NCBI RefSeq assembly: GCF_900626135.1
Contig: NZ_LR130785.1
Location: forward strand, 374,023-438,022
Direction: 5' to 3'
DNA length: 64,000 nucleotides
DNA from: Senegalia massiliensis
Lineage (GTDB): Bacteria; Bacillota; Clostridia; Tissierellales; SIT17
The translations under genes were made by a program, and so were the position numbers. This document shows, one piece after another, positions 1 to 9,589 of the stretch; the first letter of the stretch is position 1; each line of letters begins with the position of its first letter. The notes beneath the pieces are model-generated. The model saw nothing but the letters and a program-made list of their open reading frames with translations, made no database searches and was not told the origin of the DNA.

Positions 1-45
1 TTTTTGCATATTATAGTATAATAAAAGAAAGAAATGAGGGATATT

Positions 46-783
46 ATGTTACCAATAATATATGCACATAGAGGTGCAAAAGCATATGCACCTGAAAATA
101 CAATGGCAGCATTTAAATTAGCTATAGATATGGAATCAGAAGGAATAGAAACAGATGTACATTTATCAAAAGATGGTCATTTAGTACTAATACATGATGA
201 AAAAGTAAATAGAACTACTAATGGTAAAGGCTATATAAAAGATATGACATTAGAAGAAATAAGAAAATTAGATGCAGGAGTGAAATTTAGTGAGAAGTTT
301 AAAGGAGAAAAGATTCCTACATTAGAAGAATTAATTTGTCTTATAAAAAATACTGATATAATATTAAATATAGAAATAAAAAACAATATCATTAACTATC
401 CAGGTATAGAAGAAAAGGTAGTAAAATTGATTAAAAAGTATGAAATAGAAAAAAGAGTAATAGTATCATCATTTAATCACAATACCATATATAAAATTAA
501 AGATATAGATGAAAATATAAAAACAGGAATACTATATAGTAGAAATATAAAAAGACCTATAAGGTTTGCAAAAAATATAAAAGCAGATGCACTTCATCCA
601 AAATTTAAAAGATTAACTATAAAACTTATGCTAAAAGCAAAACTTACATCCTTAGATGTAAATACATTCACTATAAACACAGAAAAATATTTTGAAAAAT
701 GCTTTAAATATAGAGTAAATGGCATAATAACAGATTATCCAGATAAAGCAATAAATTTTAAAAAGAGGTGGATTAATGGCTAA
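46..783 (+). CDS. Glycerophosphodiester phosphodiesterase
   Basis: Hydrolyses glycerophosphodiesters to glycerol-3-phosphate and an alcohol, normally in the cytosol for enzymes without a signal peptide. The 245-residue protein starts with the GDPD signature: HRG at residues 8-10, PEN at 16-18, the E35/D37 metal pair and H50 D51. It ends in the usual DYPD motif. An upstream in-frame ATG at 34 is possible, but its bases form the Shine-Dalgarno GAGGG for the ATG at 46, so 46 is chosen. A TATAAT box lies at 17-22. The 3' end overlaps the next gene by 8 nt, so the three genes to 2892 form one transcription unit. Family assignment is firm; the in vivo substrate is not visible. Confidence 0.9.
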   Translation: MLPIIYAHRGAKAYAPENTMAAFKLAIDMESEGIETDVHLSKDGHLVLIHDEKVNRTTNGKGYIKDMTLEEIRKLDAGVKFSEKFKGEKIPTLEELICLIKNTDIILNIEIKNNIINYPGIEEKVVKLIKKYEIEKRVIVSSFNHNTIYKIKDIDENIKTGILYSRNIKRPIRFAKNIKADALHPKFKRLTIKLMLKAKLTSLDVNTFTINTEKYFEKCFKYRVNGIITDYPDKAINFKKRWING

Positions 784-1441
784 AATTTTAATTGCAGAAG
801 ATGAAATGAGAATAAGAAAGCTTATAGTAGATTATTTAGAAAATGAAAACTATAGTGTAATTGAAGCAGAAAATGGTGAAAAAGCTCTTCAAGAATTTTA
901 TCTAAATGGTGATATAAATTTAGTAATACTAGATATAATGATGCCTAAGAAAACAGGACTTGAAGTATTAAATGAAATAAGAAAAGAATCAAATATACCA
1001 GTTCTTATACTAACAGCACTTGGTAGCACAGAAGATGAAATAAGAGGTTTAGAATTAGGGGCAGATGATTATATTACTAAACCATTTAAATACAAGATAT
1101 TTATAGCAAGAATAAAAGCAGCACTTAGAAGAGTACAAAAAACAGAAGATAAATATAATATAGAAGGTTTAAATATAGATAAAAACAAAAGAGAAGTGAA
1201 ATTAAATGGAGAAGTTTTGCAACTAAGTCCAAGGGAATATAATTTACTTTTATATCTAATAGAAAATAGAAATATTGCACTAAAAAGAGATAATATATTA
1301 GATGCAGTTTGGGGATATGATTTCTATGGGGACCCTAGAACCATTGATACACATATAAAATTATTACGCTCAAAACTTGGAAGTGTAGGAGATAAAATAA
1401 AAACAGTAAGAGCTGTTGGATATAGATTTGAGGTGGAATAA
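776..1441 (+). CDS. OmpR/PhoB-family response regulator
   Basis: DNA-binding response regulator of 221 residues. The receiver domain (about 1-118) has the acidic pair D9/E10, phosphoacceptor D53 (in LVILDIMMPK), T80 and K102. A winged-helix Trans_reg_C domain follows (about 125-220, with SPREYNLLLYL and the DTHIKLLRSKLG recognition region). It overlaps the phosphodiesterase upstream and the kinase ATG downstream (stop 1439-1441), so it is translationally coupled to both. The partner is the adjacent kinase. The coupling with a phosphodiesterase suggests a membrane or envelope signal, but the regulon is unknown. Confidence 0.93.
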   Translation: MAKILIAEDEMRIRKLIVDYLENENYSVIEAENGEKALQEFYLNGDINLVILDIMMPKKTGLEVLNEIRKESNIPVLILTALGSTEDEIRGLELGADDYITKPFKYKIFIARIKAALRRVQKTEDKYNIEGLNIDKNKREVKLNGEVLQLSPREYNLLLYLIENRNIALKRDNILDAVWGYDFYGDPRTIDTHIKLLRSKLGSVGDKIKTVRAVGYRFEVE

Positions 1442-2892
1442 TGAAAAATTCCATAAGATATAAATTATTTGGAGTGTTTTTAGTAATAATTACACTATTT
1501 ATAGTAATATTTTTGATAAGTTCATTTTTTCTAGACGACATTTTCATATTTGAAAATAAAAGAATAATGAAAAATGCATATAACCGATTTGATACAACAC
1601 TTCAAAATAGAAATATAACTGAAAATGATTTGATAGAATTAGTAGAAACCATAGGTGGAAATATTACAATATTAAGTTCAAACTTAAACTTACAAATAAC
1701 TACATCTAGATATGAAGAAAATGATCTTTCAAATATAGATATTTTAGAACAAATAGAATATTTAAGGTTAAAAAAAGGAAAGAATTTTACTTCAGTTGTA
1801 TCAGAAAATATAAATAACGATGATAAAAGCATATTTTTCATAGGTGAATTAGCAAGTGGAGGATTTTTCATAGGTCAAAAAGCAATAAAAGAAATAGAAA
1901 AAAGTGCTCAAATAGCAAGGCTTTTTTTAGTAATAGCAAGTATAGGAACTCTTTTAATAGGTACAGCTATAGTATACTTTTTATCTCAAAAACTTACAAA
2001 ACCAATAATGGAGATAAACAATGTAGCAGGAGAAATATCAAAATTAAACTTTAATGAAAAAGTAGAAGTGAAAAGTGATGATGAAATAGGTAGATTAGGA
2101 ACAAGTATAAACCATATATCAAATAAACTAAATACAGTATTAACAGAACTCACATTAGCAAACTCTAAGCTTAGAGAAGATATAGAAAAAGAAAAAGAAT
2201 TAGAAAAAATGCGTAGAAAGTTTGTATCAAATGTATCTCATGAACTAAAAACTCCTATAAGCATGATAGCTGGATATATAGAAGGATTAAAATATAATAT
2301 AGCAAAAACTAAAGAAGATAAAGAATACTATTATGATGTAATAATAGATGAAACAGATAAAATGAACAATTTAATAAATGATCTTCTTACATTATCATCA
2401 TACGAATCAGGAAATTTTTCTATAAACAAAGAAAATATAGACATATCCCATTTGTTAAAAAATATAATAGATAAATATAAAAGAAATATTGAAGAAAAAA
2501 ATTTAAACTTAATTATTGATATACCAGAAGGATTAAATATAAATGCTGATAGCTTAAGAGTAGAACAGATAATAACTAACTTTATGAATAATGCATTGAA
2601 ATATGGAGAAGAAGGAGGGGATATAAAAATAACTTTAGAAGATTTAGAAGATAAAATAAAATTATCTTTCTATAATTCTGGAGATAAAATAGATGAAAAA
2701 GAATTAGAAAATATATGGACTAGTTTTTATAAAGCAGATTCGGACAAAAAACACATTAATTCAGGTACTGGACTAGGCCTTGCCATAGTAAGGGCTATAG
2801 TAGAACTTCATGGTGGAGACTATGGAGCTATAAATAAAAAAGATGGAGTAGAATTTTTTGTGGCTTTACCAAAACAGACTTATCTAGTATAA
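1441..2892 (+). CDS. Membrane sensor histidine kinase
   Basis: Partner kinase of the preceding regulator. Visible layout over 483 residues: TM helix 10-30, extracytoplasmic sensor region about 31-158, TM helix 160-180, HAMP domain about 181-235, and a HisKA dimerisation helix with H267 in the motif SHELKTP. The HATPase domain has the N-box (TNFMNNALKYG) and a GTGLGLAIV glycine loop. All catalytic motifs look intact. The sensor region is not recognisable, so the stimulus is unknown. The ATG overlaps the regulator stop codon. Confidence 0.93.
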   Translation: MKNSIRYKLFGVFLVIITLFIVIFLISSFFLDDIFIFENKRIMKNAYNRFDTTLQNRNITENDLIELVETIGGNITILSSNLNLQITTSRYEENDLSNIDILEQIEYLRLKKGKNFTSVVSENINNDDKSIFFIGELASGGFFIGQKAIKEIEKSAQIARLFLVIASIGTLLIGTAIVYFLSQKLTKPIMEINNVAGEISKLNFNEKVEVKSDDEIGRLGTSINHISNKLNTVLTELTLANSKLREDIEKEKELEKMRRKFVSNVSHELKTPISMIAGYIEGLKYNIAKTKEDKEYYYDVIIDETDKMNNLINDLLTLSSYESGNFSINKENIDISHLLKNIIDKYKRNIEEKNLNLIIDIPEGLNINADSLRVEQIITNFMNNALKYGEEGGDIKITLEDLEDKIKLSFYNSGDKIDEKELENIWTSFYKADSDKKHINSGTGLGLAIVRAIVELHGGDYGAINKKDGVEFFVALPKQTYLV

Positions 2893-2933
2893 TAGAGTTG
2901 ATGTGAAAAAAACAACAAGGGAGAGTGTTTTAA

Positions 2934-3317
2934 ATGGAAAAAGCAGTAATTAGAATGAGAATGAGTATGCACGATGCTCACTATGGAGGAAATCTAGTGG
3001 ATGGTGCAAAAATGCTTCAGCTATTTGGGGACGTAGCAACGGAGCTTTTAATTAGAAATGATGGAGATGAAGGGCTTTTCGTAGCTTACAACGATGTAAA
3101 CTTCACTGCTCCAGTATATGCAGGAGATTATATAGAAGCAGAAGGAGAAATAGTAAGCACAGGAAATACATCAAGAAAAATGAAATTTGAAGCAAGAAAA
3201 GTAATAGTTCCAAGAGCAGATATAAATGACTCAGCATGTGATGTATTAGATGAGCCAGTTGTAGTATGTAAAGCAGAAGGAACATGTGTAGTTCCAAAAG
3301 ACAAACAAAGAAAATAA
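2934..3317 (+). CDS. kal: 3-aminobutyryl-CoA ammonia lyase (lysine fermentation)
   Basis: Deaminates L-3-aminobutyryl-CoA to crotonyl-CoA in the anaerobic lysine-to-acetate/butyrate pathway. The 127-residue single hot-dog domain protein matches the small Kal family in length and in the N-terminal run containing [14 protein letters not shown] and [18 protein letters not shown] ribosome site precedes the ATG. It is followed by kce after only 16 nt, the usual kal/kce pairing. The aminomutase and dehydrogenase genes of the pathway (kamA, kamDE, kdd) are not in this window. Confidence 0.85.
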   Translation: MEKAVIRMRMSMHDAHYGGNLVDGAKMLQLFGDVATELLIRNDGDEGLFVAYNDVNFTAPVYAGDYIEAEGEIVSTGNTSRKMKFEARKVIVPRADINDSACDVLDEPVVVCKAEGTCVVPKDKQRK

Positions 3318-3333
3318 TCTGGAGGGATAAAAA

Positions 3334-4146
3334 ATGGAAAAATTAATAATAACAGCAGCACTTACAGGTGCAGAAACAACAAGAGAGCTTCAACCAAACT
3401 TACCATTAACACCAGATGAATTAGCAGAAGCTGCATATGAATGCTATAAAGCTGGTGCATCAATAGTTCATGTACATGCAAGAGATGAAGAGGGTAATCC
3501 GACACAGGATTATGAAGTATATAAAGAAATAAAAGAAAAAATAGAAGCAAAATGTAATATAATATTCCAACCATCAACAGGTGGTGCAGTTCATCATTCA
3601 CCAGAAGAACGTTTACAGCCAGTAGAATTATCACCAGAAATGGCTACACTTAGTACAGGAACTTGTAATTTTGGTCCAGATGTATTCATGAATACACAAG
3701 AATATATGGATAAATTTGCATCTATGATGAAAGAGAAAGGTGTAAAACCAGAAATAGAAGTATTTGAACGTGGTATGATAAACAATGCAATGAGATTAGT
3801 TAAAAAAGGCTTAGTAGAAGAACCTTTACATTTTGATTTTGTAATGGGAGTTCCTGGAGCAATAACAGGAGAATTAAGAGATTTAATATATATGAAAGAA
3901 AGTATACCAGAAAATGCAACTTGGACAGTAGCAGGTATAGGAAGATATGAATTACCATTAGGCGTTGCAGCAATAACACTTGGTGGACATGTTAGAGTAG
4001 GTTTTGAAGATAATATATATTATAACAAAGGTGAAATAGCAGAATCAAATGCACAATTAGTAGAAAGAATAGCAAGAATTTCACGTGAACTAGGTAGAGA
4101 AGTAGCTACTCCTGATGAAGCAAGAAAAATATTAAATCTAAAATAA
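3334..4146 (+). CDS. kce: 3-keto-5-aminohexanoate cleavage enzyme
   Basis: Condenses 3-keto-5-aminohexanoate with acetyl-CoA to give 3-aminobutyryl-CoA and acetoacetate; the CoA product feeds the Kal enzyme next door. The 270-residue BKACE (DUF849) protein has the zinc-binding HVHARD motif (H46, H48) and a distal glutamate near residue 225 in VGFEDN. The GGAGGG site lies 8 nt before the ATG. Full length for the family. BKACE enzymes vary in substrate, but the pairing with kal supports this call strongly. Confidence 0.87.
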   Translation: MEKLIITAALTGAETTRELQPNLPLTPDELAEAAYECYKAGASIVHVHARDEEGNPTQDYEVYKEIKEKIEAKCNIIFQPSTGGAVHHSPEERLQPVELSPEMATLSTGTCNFGPDVFMNTQEYMDKFASMMKEKGVKPEIEVFERGMINNAMRLVKKGLVEEPLHFDFVMGVPGAITGELRDLIYMKESIPENATWTVAGIGRYELPLGVAAITLGGHVRVGFEDNIYYNKGEIAESNAQLVERIARISRELGREVATPDEARKILNLK

Positions 4147-4177
4147 TTGTGAATTAAGTCCATATTCTTGGTATAAT
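4147..4177 (+). promoter_or_regulatory. Candidate sigma-A promoter of the transaldolase gene
   Basis: TTGTGA at 4147-4152 and a perfect TATAAT at 4172-4177, 19 nt apart, sit in the 65-nt gap after kce. The spacing is longer than ideal, so the -10 box is the stronger part of the evidence. Confidence 0.45.
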
Positions 4178-4211
4178 ATAAATATGCAGTTAAAAAAGAG
4201 AGGAGAATTGG

Positions 4212-4862
4212 ATGAAATTATTTATAGATACAGCAAACACAGATGAAATAAGAGAAGTAAATGATTGGGGAGTAATATGTGGAGTTACTACAAATCCATC
4301 ACTAGTAGCAAAATCAGGAAGAGATTTCAAAGAAGTATTATCAGAAATTACTGATATAGTAGATGGACCAATAAGTGCAGAAGTTTTAAGCCTTAAAGCA
4401 GATGAAATGATAGCGGAAGGTGAAGAACTTGCAAAAATAAATCCAAATATAGTTATAAAAATACCTATGACTAAAGAAGGAATGAAAGCAGTAAAAGTTC
4501 TTTCAAATAAAGGAATAGACACAAATGTAACTCTTATATTCTCAGCAAATCAAGCACTTCTTGCAGCAAGAGCAGGTGCAACATATGTATCACCTTTTAT
4601 AGGTAGAATGGATGATATAGGTAACACAGGATATGATATAATAGCTGATATTGTACAATTATTTGATATTCATGGAATAGATACAGAAATTATATCAGCA
4701 AGTATTCGTCATCCTATGCATGTACTTGAAAGTGCAAAACTTGGAGCACATATAGCAACAATACCATATAAAGTATATGAACAAATGCTAAAACACCCAC
4801 TTACAGACATAGGAATTGATAGATTCTTAAGTGATTGGGAAGAAGCAAATAAAGGTAAGTAG
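4212..4862 (+). CDS. Transaldolase, small TalC/fructose-6-phosphate aldolase type
   Basis: Schiff-base aldolase/transferase of the non-oxidative pentose phosphate branch, moving a dihydroxyacetone unit between sugar phosphates. The 216-residue chain is the short family form. It starts [13 protein letters not shown] and has GVTTNPSL at 24-31 and the Schiff-base lysine K83 in VIKIPMT. A GAGAGGAG site precedes the ATG. A promoter lies in the upstream gap and a terminator follows directly, so it is probably a single-gene unit. Sequence alone does not separate transaldolase from F6P aldolase activity. Confidence 0.9.
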   Translation: MKLFIDTANTDEIREVNDWGVICGVTTNPSLVAKSGRDFKEVLSEITDIVDGPISAEVLSLKADEMIAEGEELAKINPNIVIKIPMTKEGMKAVKVLSNKGIDTNVTLIFSANQALLAARAGATYVSPFIGRMDDIGNTGYDIIADIVQLFDIHGIDTEIISASIRHPMHVLESAKLGAHIATIPYKVYEQMLKHPLTDIGIDRFLSDWEEANKGK

Positions 4863-4871
4863 ATAAGGAAA

Positions 4872-4900
4872 GGATCTCTCGAAAGAGGGGTTCTTTTTTT
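4872..4900 (+). terminator. Rho-independent terminator after the transaldolase
   Basis: GGATCTCTC and GAGGGGTTC pair over 9 positions (with G-U pairs) around a GAAA tetraloop and are followed directly by seven T. Confidence 0.85.
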
Positions 4901-5022
4901 GATGCGTATTTTGGGGTTGTGAGTATAAGAGTATGGTGAAGGGGGTGTGTAATTTTGAGCGTAAGCGAAGAAGCTTTTATTTTATGGGAATGGAATTTAT
5001 GGGAACAAAAGTTCGGGAATTG

Positions 5023-5031
5023 TGTTATAAT
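5023..5031 (+). promoter_or_regulatory. Extended -10 box upstream of tnpB
   Basis: TGTTATAAT is a textbook extended -10 element 35 nt before the tnpB ribosome site. No good -35 is seen. The rest of 4901-5022 holds G-rich AT sequence of no recognised function; the left end of the insertion element should lie here but could not be placed. Confidence 0.45.
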
Positions 5032-5065
5032 ATAGATAAAGTGGGTAGAAATATTTTGATAGGAG

Positions 5066-6142
5066 GTGAAAAGACTGAAACTAACTTATATTTTTAAACT
5101 TTTAAAACCTACAAAGTATAAAGAAAATATACTAAAAGAAAATATCATAGAAACCACAAAGCATCGCAAAGAGATAGTAAGGAGATTGAAAGAAGGAAAG
5201 TTCAAACTTACAACAGCAGATTTTCCAGATTTCAAGCTTTCAAGTGCTGTTAAAAATCAAAATATATGGGATGTAAAACACTTATATAAAAATTTCAAAA
5301 AATCCAAATCTAAAAAAGAAAATATAGATTTTAAGCCTAATCAGCCACTGGGCTTCAGCAATCAGTGCTATAAGATTCAAGACAATTTCATAGCACTATC
5401 CTTATATGATAAAAAGTCCAAAAGGATATACTTTCCTATAGAAACTAAAAATAAAAGGTTTAAGGAATTTCAAGAAAATAGAGATAATCTTAAATTAGGA
5501 AAAATGAGTATATATAACAAAAAAGGAAACTGGTATGCAGCTTTATCAGTTACCGTAAAAGATGAAAAAACAGAAGCAACCAATAGTATGGGGATAGATA
5601 TAGGACTTAGACAACTAGCAGTAATCAGTATAATGAATGAAGAAGGTAAGGAAATAAATAGAAAATTTTTTAGTGGTAACGAATCAGGATATATACGAAG
5701 AAAATATAAAGCTTTGAGAAGGGAATTAGGTCAAGCAAAGAAACTCAAAAAAATAAAAGAAATATCAAATAAGGAGCAAAACTATATAAGAGATAAAAAC
5801 CATAAAATTAGTCACAAAATCGTAGAACTTGCTGTGCAAGGAGAAGTTGGGATGATTATTATGGAAAATCTAAAAAATATAAGAAATAGAGTAAAATCTA
5901 TAAAACAACCAGATAGAAATATAAATAGTTGGACTTTTTATCAACTTCAGAATTTCATAGAATACAAAGCAAAAAAAGAAGGAATAAAAGTGAAATATAT
6001 AAGTCCAAAATACACTTCACAGAAATGTTCAAAATGTGGACAAGTAGAAAAGAAAAACAGAAAAAAGAATTTATATTTATGTGAATGTGGAAATAGAATC
6101 CATTCTGATCTTAATGCAGCTAGGAATATAGCATCTGCTTAG
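5066..6142 (+). CDS. tnpB: TnpB, RNA-guided nuclease of an IS200/IS605-type element
   Basis: Cas12-ancestor nuclease that uses an omega-RNA made from the element's right end to cut DNA. About 358 residues. RuvC-I is D178 in MGIDIGL, RuvC-II is E267 in IIMENLK, the zinc ribbon has C321/C324 and C339/C341, and RuvC-III is D348 in HSDLNAARNIA. All three catalytic acids are present, so it is probably active. No tnpA transposase is near, so it is either a TnpB-only element or a remnant. The GTG at 5066 lies inside the ribosome site AGGAGGTGA; the real start is probably the in-frame CTG at 5075. It sits about 230 nt from the leader of a CRISPR array. Confidence 0.9.
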   Translation: MKRLKLTYIFKLLKPTKYKENILKENIIETTKHRKEIVRRLKEGKFKLTTADFPDFKLSSAVKNQNIWDVKHLYKNFKKSKSKKENIDFKPNQPLGFSNQCYKIQDNFIALSLYDKKSKRIYFPIETKNKRFKEFQENRDNLKLGKMSIYNKKGNWYAALSVTVKDEKTEATNSMGIDIGLRQLAVISIMNEEGKEINRKFFSGNESGYIRRKYKALRRELGQAKKLKKIKEISNKEQNYIRDKNHKISHKIVELAVQGEVGMIIMENLKNIRNRVKSIKQPDRNINSWTFYQLQNFIEYKAKKEGIKVKYISPKYTSQKCSKCGQVEKKNRKKNLYLCECGNRIHSDLNAARNIASA

Positions 6143-6307
6143 ATGATAATAGTCTAAGTGCCTAATTCAATATAATTGTATCTTAGGAAGGGCAATTGGC
6201 ATGTCCTAAAGCTAGGGTCATACTATTGTAGTGGAAACATATACAATTTTAATCACCTAGCAACCTTTAAATTACACTGTTGTAAGCTTGAAAAAGTAGG
6301 ATGTCAA
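6143..6307 (+). ncRNA. Probable omega-RNA / right end of the tnpB element
   Basis: The non-coding stretch after the tnpB stop has short complementary segments (for example ATCTTAGGA near 6180 and TCCTAAAGCTAGG near 6205) and ends near 6307 with TCAA. TCAA is the type of right-end cleavage tetranucleotide known in IS608. In TnpB elements this region makes the guide RNA scaffold and the flanking DNA gives the guide. The position of the end is inferred, not proven. Between 6325 and 6371 nothing else was seen. Confidence 0.5.
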
Positions 6308-6324
6308 CTATGAGGAATTGAAAA
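6296..6324 (+). repeat. Solo CRISPR-repeat-like sequence of a different repeat family
   Basis: The 16 nt CTATGAGGAATTGAAA at 6308-6323 match, from memory, the 3' half of the common clostridial/thermophile type I-B repeat whose tag is ATTGAAAC. It differs from the repeats of the two arrays here. It may be a remnant, or part of the element's right-end region; a single copy cannot decide this. Confidence 0.3.
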
Positions 6325-6371
6325 ATTATAGAGTGGAATACAAAATAATAAAATCATTTATAAAATTGTAT

Positions 6372-6547
6372 TTTACCAAGTTATACTTTTATGAGTTTCT
6401 TTGTAATTAAGTAATATCAAGTTATAGACTTAAAAATAAGCTATATTTTGAATTAATATATTAGCTTGGTAAATAAACAGTATAATGTTTGAAAATAAGC
6501 TATTAATTAGATATAATATAAAATATATATATGGCTATTTTACAGTA
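6372..6547 (+). promoter_or_regulatory. CRISPR leader 1 with promoter
   Basis: The stretch starts with TTTACCAAGT and ends with TATTTTACAGTA directly before the first repeat. Both strings recur at matching places before array 2 (176 versus 175 nt from the first repeat), which defines the leader. A promoter TTGAAA (6489-6494), 17 nt, TATAAT (6512-6517) points into the array and would start transcription about 24 nt before repeat 1. Confidence 0.75.
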
Positions 6548-9408
6548 GTGGAACCTTAACAGAAGTTGTATTTAAATGACATGAAACAATTAGGAATCCA
6601 CAAAAGTCAGTATGTGGAACCTTAACAGAAGTTGTATTTAAATAGCTATATTCAATATTGTTCCCCTTATAGTTTTGTAGTGGAACCTTAACAGAAGTTG
6701 TATTTAAATAGTGATACGGTATGTAGAATGGTTGAAGCTTATAATGTGGAACCTTAACAGAAGTTGTATTTAAATATTAAATCATTTTGAAGCTCTTTAA
6801 CTTTTTGTCCTGTGGAACCTTAACAGAAGTTGTATTTAAATTAATCTCCAGTTTCAACTAATCCAGCTTTTCTGACGGTGGAACCTTAACAGAAGTTGTA
6901 TTTAAATAATTATCCTTGGATATTAAACTTAAAGAAGGCTAAAGTGGAACCTTAACAGAAGTTGTATTTAAATTAAATTGTGATGCTATAGCAAGTAGAA
7001 GTGGTTTCTGTGGAACCTTAACAGAAGTTGTATTTAAATTAATTACCTCTCTTTTTATATAGTCGGTATTCTAAGTGGAACCTTAACAGAAGTTGTATTT
7101 AAATTTAGTTATTTCAAGTTGATTTGCTATTTCATTAGTTGTGGAACCTTAACAGAAGTTGTATTTAAATAAGTCGATACAAGAGAAAACTATATGAAGA
7201 ATATTTGTGGAACCTTAACAGAAGTTGTATTTAAATTATTAACTTCATCTCCTTTTACTTTAGTTCTTTGTTGTGGAACCTTAACAGAAGTTGTATTTAA
7301 ATCTAGAAAGTTCAGCAGTTAATGAGTCTACTTTAACTGTGGAACCTTAACAGAAGTTGTATTTAAATAAGACGAACGTATAGGGACTAGTACTATTTAC
7401 AGGTGGAACCTTAACAGAAGTTGTATTTAAATCATCAAATGGAACCAGAAATAGCGGCTATAATGTATGTGGAACCTTAACAGAAGTTGTATTTAAATAA
7501 ATGAAAATAATACAAGTATAAGAGCTTCTGAAGAGTGGAACCTTAACAGAAGTTGTATTTAAATTTATCCCTTTATCCAAATCAAGTTCAAATTTTCTAT
7601 GTGGAACCTTAACAGAAGTTGTATTTAAATGAACATATGTTCGGAAGTCAATATAAAAATAAGGCTGTGGAACCTTAACAGAAGTTGTATTTAAATTCAA
7701 AACAATATGCAGTGTACTCATCTTCTATATTTGTGGAACCTTAACAGAAGTTGTATTTAAATATTTCTATTTCAGGATTAAACCTAATAGCATTCTCAGT
7801 GGAACCTTAACAGAAGTTGTATTTAAATGTGTTAAATTGATTATAAAACCATTCTCTATATGTAGTGGAACCTTAACAGAAGTTGTATTTAAATTAAGAT
7901 TAGAAATATGTATTCGGGCGAAATTAAACCGTGGAACCTTAACAGAAGTTGTATTTAAATTAAGGATCTCGTTTAAATAAATCTAAAATAAGTCGAGTGG
8001 AACCTTAACAGAAGTTGTATTTAAATAAGGAAGAAGATATAGAAGATGAAGAAGTTGAGTTGTGGAACCTTAACAGAAGTTGTATTTAAATGTATTAAAA
8101 AGTGTTGAAGGATTTAGTTTAATAGAAGTGGAACCTTAACAGAAGTTGTATTTAAATAATGAATGGGATGATAAAAGAGAAAGTTTCTTTAAAGTGGAAC
8201 CTTAACAGAAGTTGTATTTAAATATACTATCATTTAGTACTGCGTTACCCGACAATATAGTGGAACCTTAACAGAAGTTGTATTTAAATTTTGATTCACT
8301 CCTTTACTTATAAAATTCTTCTTGGTGGAACCTTAACAGAAGTTGTATTTAAATAGCTAATCCAGGACTAGGAACTATTAAGCGACTAGAGTGGAACCTT
8401 AACAGAAGTTGTATTTAAATATTTCGGTTTTTGTAAATTCAGCTTTTCCATTTAACGTGGAACCTTAACAGAAGTTGTATTTAAATGGATTACCAATAGT
8501 TAAATTATATTCTGGACTAACAGTGGAACCTTAACAGAAGTTGTATTTAAATGAATTTCAAGCTTTCTAGCCATTTCAGATTGACTATGTGGAACCTTAA
8601 CAGAAGTTGTATTTAAATATTTTATCTATAGGGTATAACCAGCCATCATCTAAGTGGAACCTTAACAGAAGTTGTATTTAAATAGATTGGTCTGGTAAAT
8701 ACTGTCCACGTGTCATATGTGGAACCTTAACAGAAGTTGTATTTAAATACTGTATTAGAGTGTGTATATCCTTTACCATGGTGCGTGGAACCTTAACAGA
8801 AGTTGTATTTAAATGGTTTCTCTGCTAATATTACTGTTTTCATTAATTAAGTGGAACCTTAACAGAAGTTGTATTTAAATAGCAATGGACAAGCTTAGAA
8901 AAGAAATATAGCTACGTGGGACCTTAACAGAAGTTGTATTTAAATGAAATAATGTCTAACTGTTCTGGTGGGAATCCTATTGTGGAACCTTAACAGAAGT
9001 TGTATTTAAATTTTAGGCCCGCCTAGAGATTCTAACAAATGGGTATTGTGGAACCTTAACAGAAGTTGTATTTAAATCAGAAACTATTAACGAGGTACCG
9101 GTAGAGTCTAGGTGTGGAACCTTAACAGAAGTTGTATTTAAATTAAAATCCCCTTCTAGTAATTGTGATATAATCTCTAGTGGAACCTTAACAGAAGTTG
9201 TATTTAAATTTGCAGCACCACATCTGCTACATCTAACTAAACCTACGTGGAACCTTAACAGAAGTTGTATTTAAATTTAAGTCAGACTCTTCAGGAGTAG
9301 TTCCATAATACGGTGGAACCTTAACAGAAGTTGTATTTAAATAAGAAAGATACATCTTGTTTCATCTTCTTTTCTTCCGTGGAACCTTAACAGAAGTTGT
9401 ATTTAAAT
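6548..9408 (+). CRISPR. CRISPR array 1, type I-B, 44 repeats and 43 spacers
   Basis: A 30-nt repeat that begins GTGGAACCTTAAC and ends GTATTTAAAT occurs 44 times with spacers of 34-37 nt, mostly 36. The orientation is + strand: the leader is at 6372-6547 and the 8-nt crRNA tag would be ATTTAAAT. Repeat 37 (8916-8945) has one change (GTGGGACC); all other copies read as identical by eye, including the last at 9379-9408. No spacer was noticed that matches DNA in this window. The uniform repeats and good leader promoter point to an active array. Confidence 0.98.
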
Positions 9409-9496
9409 GGGAAGGATTAAATATTAAGCATTTTGTTGTAATTAAGGTTTTCTTTTCTAACCTTTGATTGATATATATATAATTAATATATTATAC

Positions 9497-9525
9497 TTGA
9501 CATTTAGAAGAAAATTATATATTAT
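9497..9525 (+). promoter_or_regulatory. Promoter of the orphan membrane protein
   Basis: A consensus TTGACA (9497-9502), 17 nt and TATTAT (9520-9525) lie 65 nt before the TTG start at 9590. The rest of 9409-9589 has a weak hairpin (AAGGTT 9444-9449 with AACCTT 9459-9464) that might end the array transcript, and AT-rich near-palindromes. Confidence 0.7.
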
Positions 9526-9545
9526 TTAATCAATAAATCATATCA

Positions 9546-9565
9546 ATTATATAATTAAGTATATT
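9546..9565 (+). repeat. 20-nt direct repeat shared with the cas6 upstream region, copy 1
   Basis: ATTATATAATTAAGTATATT is found exactly here and at 10302-10321. A related copy lacking one base lies at 9475-9492. The motif is partly palindromic and could be an operator shared by the membrane protein gene and the cas operon. Confidence 0.5.
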
Positions 9566-9589
9566 ACATTTAGAAGGGGAGAGAATTAA

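Noticed and set aside
4901-5060. Left end and transposase tnpA of the tnpB element
   Set aside because: No TnpA frame and no clear palindrome or target tetranucleotide could be fixed by eye.
7458-7721. Open frame on the minus strand inside array 1 with repeated LNTTSVKVP units
   Set aside because: It is the translation of the CRISPR repeats and spacers. The same artefact appears in array 2 (19891-20100, 20450-20641, 21424-21639).
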